A stretch of 8,055 nucleotides of DNA from Lachnospiraceae bacterium (GTDB lineage Bacteria > Bacillota > Clostridia > Lachnospirales > Lachnospiraceae): assembly GCA_017651385.1 (NCBI GenBank), contig JAGCCY010000087.1:1-8055 (forward strand), read 5' to 3'. The notes beneath the pieces are model-generated. The model did not search any database. It saw nothing but the letters and a program-made list of their open reading frames with translations, and was not told the origin of the DNA. Positions 5,776 through 8,055 of this stretch are shown here, in pieces (position 1 is the first letter of the stretch; each line of letters begins with the position of its first letter). A program made the position numbers and the translations under genes.

Positions 5776-6972
5776 TTAGAATGCGGTATCAAGAAGTGTG
5801 ATGCCGTCGATCTGTACATCGAAGTAAGGAGCGGAACGGAAGCCGTCGCCGGATTCGTTGAAGAAACCGTTAACGATAACTTCGTGATCGCCTTCGTACG
5901 CTGCATCGGTATCAACATCAGCCTTGTAAGAATCAAGCTTAGCGCCGCCTACAGTAAAGGTTGCTGTATCAAATACATGAAGTGAACCGGACTGAAGATC
6001 AGCCTTAGCCTTATCGATCGCTTCCTGAGTACCTGCTGCCGCAGCAGAACCGAGATCTGTAAGAACAACGGAACCTGTAGCGATCGTACCGGTGTAATCA
6101 GCGGGAATAGCCTTGCCGTCTCTTACGGACTCAATTGCAAACTTGAAGTAAGGAGTCCAGTTGATTCTAGAAGATACGATAAAGGTATTGGGAGCAACGC
6201 TTGCGGTAGAACCGTTGTAAGAAACGTTGGGAACACCTGCGGTCTCACATGCGGTAGGAGCACCCATGGAGTCAGCATGCTGGCTGATAAGTACACAACC
6301 GTCATTGATAAGTGTATTAGCGCCTTCCTTTTCAGCGGTCTCATCATACCATGAACCTGTAAAGGTAACTTCCATTGTAGCCGAAGGGCAAACGGAACGG
6401 GCGCCTAAGAAGAATGAGGTGTAACCGGAAATAACTTCTGCATATGTATAAGCTCCGATATAACCGATCTTCGTCTGATCTGCTGTAATAGTGCCTGCAT
6501 CGATCATCTCGTTAAGCTTCATACCTGCTGCGATACCTGCAAGGTAACGGCCTTCGTAAATTGAGGCGAAGGCATTGTGGTAATTGGAAAGACCTTCTGT
6601 ATGAGCCTTTGTACCTGTAGCATGGCAGAACTGAACATTCGGGTTTTCCTTAGCTGCCTCGATCATGAAATCTTCATGACCGAAAGAGTCTGCAAAGATA
6701 ATGTTGCAACCTGCATCAACAAGTTCACAAGCTGTGTCATAGCATTCCTGACCTTCGGGAATGTTTGTCTTCATAAGATATTCAACGCCCAAAGCATCAC
6801 ATGCTTCCTTTGCTGCGTTGATGAAGTTTAAGTCATAAGTGGAGTTCTCATCATGAAGGAAGATAAATCCTGCCTTCACCTTAGAGGAACCTTCGGCCTT
6901 CTCTGCACCGCCACAAGCGCAAAGAGAAACGGCCATGACCAAACTTAAAAGTAGTGCTGTTAACTTTTTCAT
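5776..6972 (-). CDS. BMP-family substrate-binding lipoprotein of the nucleoside ABC importer
   Basis: A 398-residue extracytoplasmic binding protein, probably anchored to the outer face of the membrane. The N-terminus is a lipoprotein signal: MKK, a hydrophobic core, then the lipobox L17-C18-A19-C20, with C20 the expected lipidated residue, followed by a flexible G/A/E/K/S linker. From about residue 32 the BMP/PnrA/NupN-type fold begins (KVKAGFIFLHDENSTYDLNF), with ELVDAGCNIIFADSFGHEDFM (83-103), YHNAFASIYEGRYLAGIAAGM (121-141) and KIGYIGAYTYAEVISGYTSFFLGA (158-181) as recognisable family blocks. Relatives bind purine nucleosides. The region after about 330 makes a C-terminal extension beyond the shorter family members. 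The start is supported by GGAGGAG at 6984-6978. It is the natural partner of the ATPase and permeases at 4562-922 but is separated from them by a gene and a terminator. It has its own likely promoter and two dyads upstream. Confidence 0.92.
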   Translation of the reverse strand: MKKLTALLLSLVMAVSLCACGGAEKAEGSSKVKAGFIFLHDENSTYDLNFINAAKEACDALGVEYLMKTNIPEGQECYDTACELVDAGCNIIFADSFGHEDFMIEAAKENPNVQFCHATGTKAHTEGLSNYHNAFASIYEGRYLAGIAAGMKLNEMIDAGTITADQTKIGYIGAYTYAEVISGYTSFFLGARSVCPSATMEVTFTGSWYDETAEKEGANTLINDGCVLISQHADSMGAPTACETAGVPNVSYNGSTASVAPNTFIVSSRINWTPYFKFAIESVRDGKAIPADYTGTIATGSVVLTDLGSAAAAGTQEAIDKAKADLQSGSLHVFDTATFTVGGAKLDSYKADVDTDAAYEGDHEVIVNGFFNESGDGFRSAPYFDVQIDGITLLDTAF

Positions 6973-6985
6973 TTTGTCTCCTCCA

Positions 6986-7000
6986 TAATCATCATGATTA
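6986..7000. repeat. Perfect 7-bp inverted repeat just upstream of the lipoprotein RBS
   Basis: TAATCAT and ATGATTA are exact inverted copies around one central base, directly next to the GGAGGAG ribosome binding site (6984-6978). In RNA it could form a 6-bp AT-rich hairpin with a 3-base loop beside the Shine-Dalgarno sequence; in DNA it could be an operator. Its function is not known. Confidence 0.4.
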
Positions 7001-7016
7001 GTTTATTAAAATCAAC

Positions 7017-7032
7017 TACAGTAAATACTGTA
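7017..7032. promoter_or_regulatory. Operator-like palindrome overlapping the lipoprotein promoter
   Basis: On the minus strand, TACAGTATTTACTGTA is a perfect dyad: TACAGTA and TACTGTA around TT. It overlaps the proposed -10 (7032-7027) and the likely start region, the position expected for a repressor operator. The regulator cannot be named from the sequence. Confidence 0.5.
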
Positions 7033-7055
7033 TCTCATTGATTTTCAAAATACAA
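7027..7055 (-). promoter_or_regulatory. Predicted promoter of the BMP lipoprotein gene
   Basis: TTGTAT (7055-7050) and TACAGT (7032-7027) are separated by 17 bases; each matches the sigma-A consensus at four of six positions. The leader would be about 50 bases and would carry the second dyad and the ribosome binding site. No terminator hairpin is visible between xpt and this promoter, so read-through from xpt is also possible. The whole gap 6973-7119 is AT-rich and contains no recognisable purine riboswitch core. Confidence 0.35.
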
Positions 7056-7119
7056 TGTGTGAATTCGATATTTTTCGATTATTTTTATTTTGTTTTTTGT
7101 CCTAAATTGTCAATTGCCG

Positions 7120-7707
7120 TTATGACTGCTTACGAAACTCTATGGTCCCGCTTGCGGCATCCATACTCTCAACGATCGCAAGCGATTCAAGCTGATAGCC
7201 CATATTTCTGATCATCCTGCCGCCGGGCTGAAAGCCCTTTTCGATCGCTATACCGATACCTTCGACACTTGCGCCGGCCTGATTGGCGATCTGGATAAGT
7301 CCCTGAAGCGCGCAGCCGTTTGCCAGAAAGTCATCGATTATAAGAAGATGATCTTCGGGACTTAAATATTTTCTTGATACGATAACGTGACTTATGTTTT
7401 TGTGCGTAAAAGATTCCACCTCGGCAGTATACAGATCACCGTCGATATTTATACTCTGCGATTTTTTTGCAAATACGACAGGCGCTCCCGGAAAGTGAAG
7501 TGCAACAACACTCGCAATGCCTATGCCCGAAGCTTCGATCGTAAGTATCTTGTTGATGTTCTTGCCGGCAAAACGCTTTGCAAACTCTTTTCCCATCTCA
7601 TCAAAAAGAGAAACATCCATCTGATGATTCAAAAAACTGTCAACTTTTAATACGTTTCCTTCTTTTACAACTCCGTCTTTTACGATTCTTTCCTCGAGAA
7701 AATTCAT
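7120..7707 (-). CDS. xpt: Xanthine phosphoribosyltransferase
   Basis: A 195-residue cytoplasmic salvage enzyme that joins xanthine (and more weakly guanine) to PRPP to give XMP and pyrophosphate. It closely follows Bacillus Xpt along its whole length: [11 protein letters not shown] (19-29), TIEASGIG (56-63), [10 protein letters not shown] (76-85), the PRPP-binding loop [11 protein letters not shown] (121-131), then [21 protein letters not shown] (133-153) and YQLESLA (161-167). The length is normal and no key element is missing. The ATG follows an AAAGGA site about 10 bases upstream, a rather long spacing. It lies only 23 bases after the partial gene at 7731, so the two are probably co-transcribed and there is no room for a separate riboswitch. 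The product XMP is the substrate of GuaA, encoded at the other end of the window. Confidence 0.95.
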   Translation of the reverse strand: MNFLEERIVKDGVVKEGNVLKVDSFLNHQMDVSLFDEMGKEFAKRFAGKNINKILTIEASGIGIASVVALHFPGAPVVFAKKSQSINIDGDLYTAEVESFTHKNISHVIVSRKYLSPEDHLLIIDDFLANGCALQGLIQIANQAGASVEGIGIAIEKGFQPGGRMIRNMGYQLESLAIVESMDAASGTIEFRKQS

Positions 7708-7730
7708 TGCCTAACCGTCCTTTCAACAGA

Positions 7731-8055
7731 TTAATGTAGTTTTTCCATGATCTCTGAGGCAAGTGAACCCGCAGCATCTATTGCTCCGTAATAGTCAACT
7801 CTGTCCGCAGCCTCATAAAGGTTTTCGTATTTTTCTTTAAGAACGCCGGTAAAAGAACACTTCCCGAGTTCTTCGATCTTCTTTAAAGCCTCTTCGTCTT
7901 CAAAATCTTCAAGCAGTTCTTTTATCCTTGAAAGAAGCACAAGCGGTTCGTACTCTGAAACGCCTTCGCTTACTTCTTCTTTTTCCCTGTCGTCAAAAGG
8001 CATTAAGATCTCATAATATTTCTCGTAAGCGCTTAAACTGCCGGAAAGATTTTCA
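7731..8055 (-). CDS. C-terminal end of an acidic helical protein (starts outside the window)
   Basis: The frame is open from the edge of the window to the TAA at 7733-7731, so the ATG at 8003 is probably internal and the gene enters from beyond 8055. At least 107 residues are visible. They are rich in E, D, K and L and look fully alpha-helical. Two similar helical hairpins can be seen: VLLSRIKELLEDFEDEEALKKIEELGK, and YENLYEAADRVDYYGAIDAAGSLASEIMEKL. Such a pattern is common at the C-terminal ends of large hybrid sensor kinases and response regulators in Lachnospiraceae, and resembles four-helix Hpt-like domains. However, no phospho-accepting histidine is visible (the only histidine is the last residue), so this assignment is tentative. 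It sits 23 bases upstream of xpt in the same direction. Confidence 0.6.
   Translation of the reverse strand, partial: ENLSGSLSAYEKYYEILMPFDDREKEEVSEGVSEYEPLVLLSRIKELLEDFEDEEALKKIEELGKCSFTGVLKEKYENLYEAADRVDYYGAIDAAGSLASEIMEKLH

Noticed and set aside
7108..7113. Perfect TTGACA (minus strand) just after xpt as a promoter for the lipoprotein gene
   Set aside because: At 16-18 bases spacing the sequence is AAATAA-like, a poor -10. The pair at 7055/7032 is better spaced and coincides with the dyad.
6973..7119. Purine riboswitch in the gap between xpt and the lipoprotein gene
   Set aside because: The conserved loop and junction segments of that class are not present; the visible structures are short AT-rich dyads.
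7731..8003. A complete 90-residue small protein starting at the ATG at 8003
   Set aside because: The frame stays open without a stop to the window edge, and no ribosome binding site precedes this ATG, so it is more likely the tail of a larger gene.

Overview
The window looks like a piece of a chromosome from the Clostridia, most likely a Lachnospiraceae-type anaerobe. The grounds are the AT-leaning composition, the strong AGGAGG-type ribosome binding sites, the closeness of the xpt product to Bacillus-type xanthine phosphoribosyltransferase, and the form of the BMP-type importer proteins. The genus is an inference. No phage, IS element, CRISPR, tRNA or rRNA is visible.

Almost everything is on the minus strand, so transcription runs from high to low coordinates. 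In that order: (1) 8055-7731, the C-terminal end of an acidic helical protein that begins outside the window; (2) 7707-7120, xpt, xanthine phosphoribosyltransferase; (3) 6972-5776, a BMP-family substrate-binding lipoprotein, whose upstream region holds two perfect inverted repeats; (4) a strong bidirectional terminator at 5726-5757; (5) on the plus strand, 4730-5719, a membrane acyltransferase of the acyltransferase-3 type; (6) a 167-base divergent region with a structured, attenuator-like leader for the minus-strand genes; (7) 4562-311, a tightly overlapping four-gene operon: twin-cassette ATPase, two permeases and a histidine phosphatase; (8) 209-1, the start of guaA (GMP synthase ATP-pyrophosphatase domain), with its own promoter at 254-282.

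The theme is purine acquisition and salvage. The lipoprotein probably captures a purine nucleoside, and the ATPase and two permeases import it. Xpt converts xanthine to XMP, and GuaA aminates XMP to GMP. The phosphatase is translationally coupled to the second permease, but its substrate is unknown.

The main oddities are these: the importer is split, its binding-protein gene being cut off from the ATPase and permease genes by an oppositely oriented acyltransferase gene and a terminator; the nupO-like leader can form two competing structures, one of them terminator-like; guaA starts directly at the ATP-pyrophosphatase domain without the usual N-terminal glutaminase; and no purine riboswitch is recognisable at any of these purine genes. 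No intergenic stretch exceeds 167 bases. I do not see a clear new defence or mobile system here.
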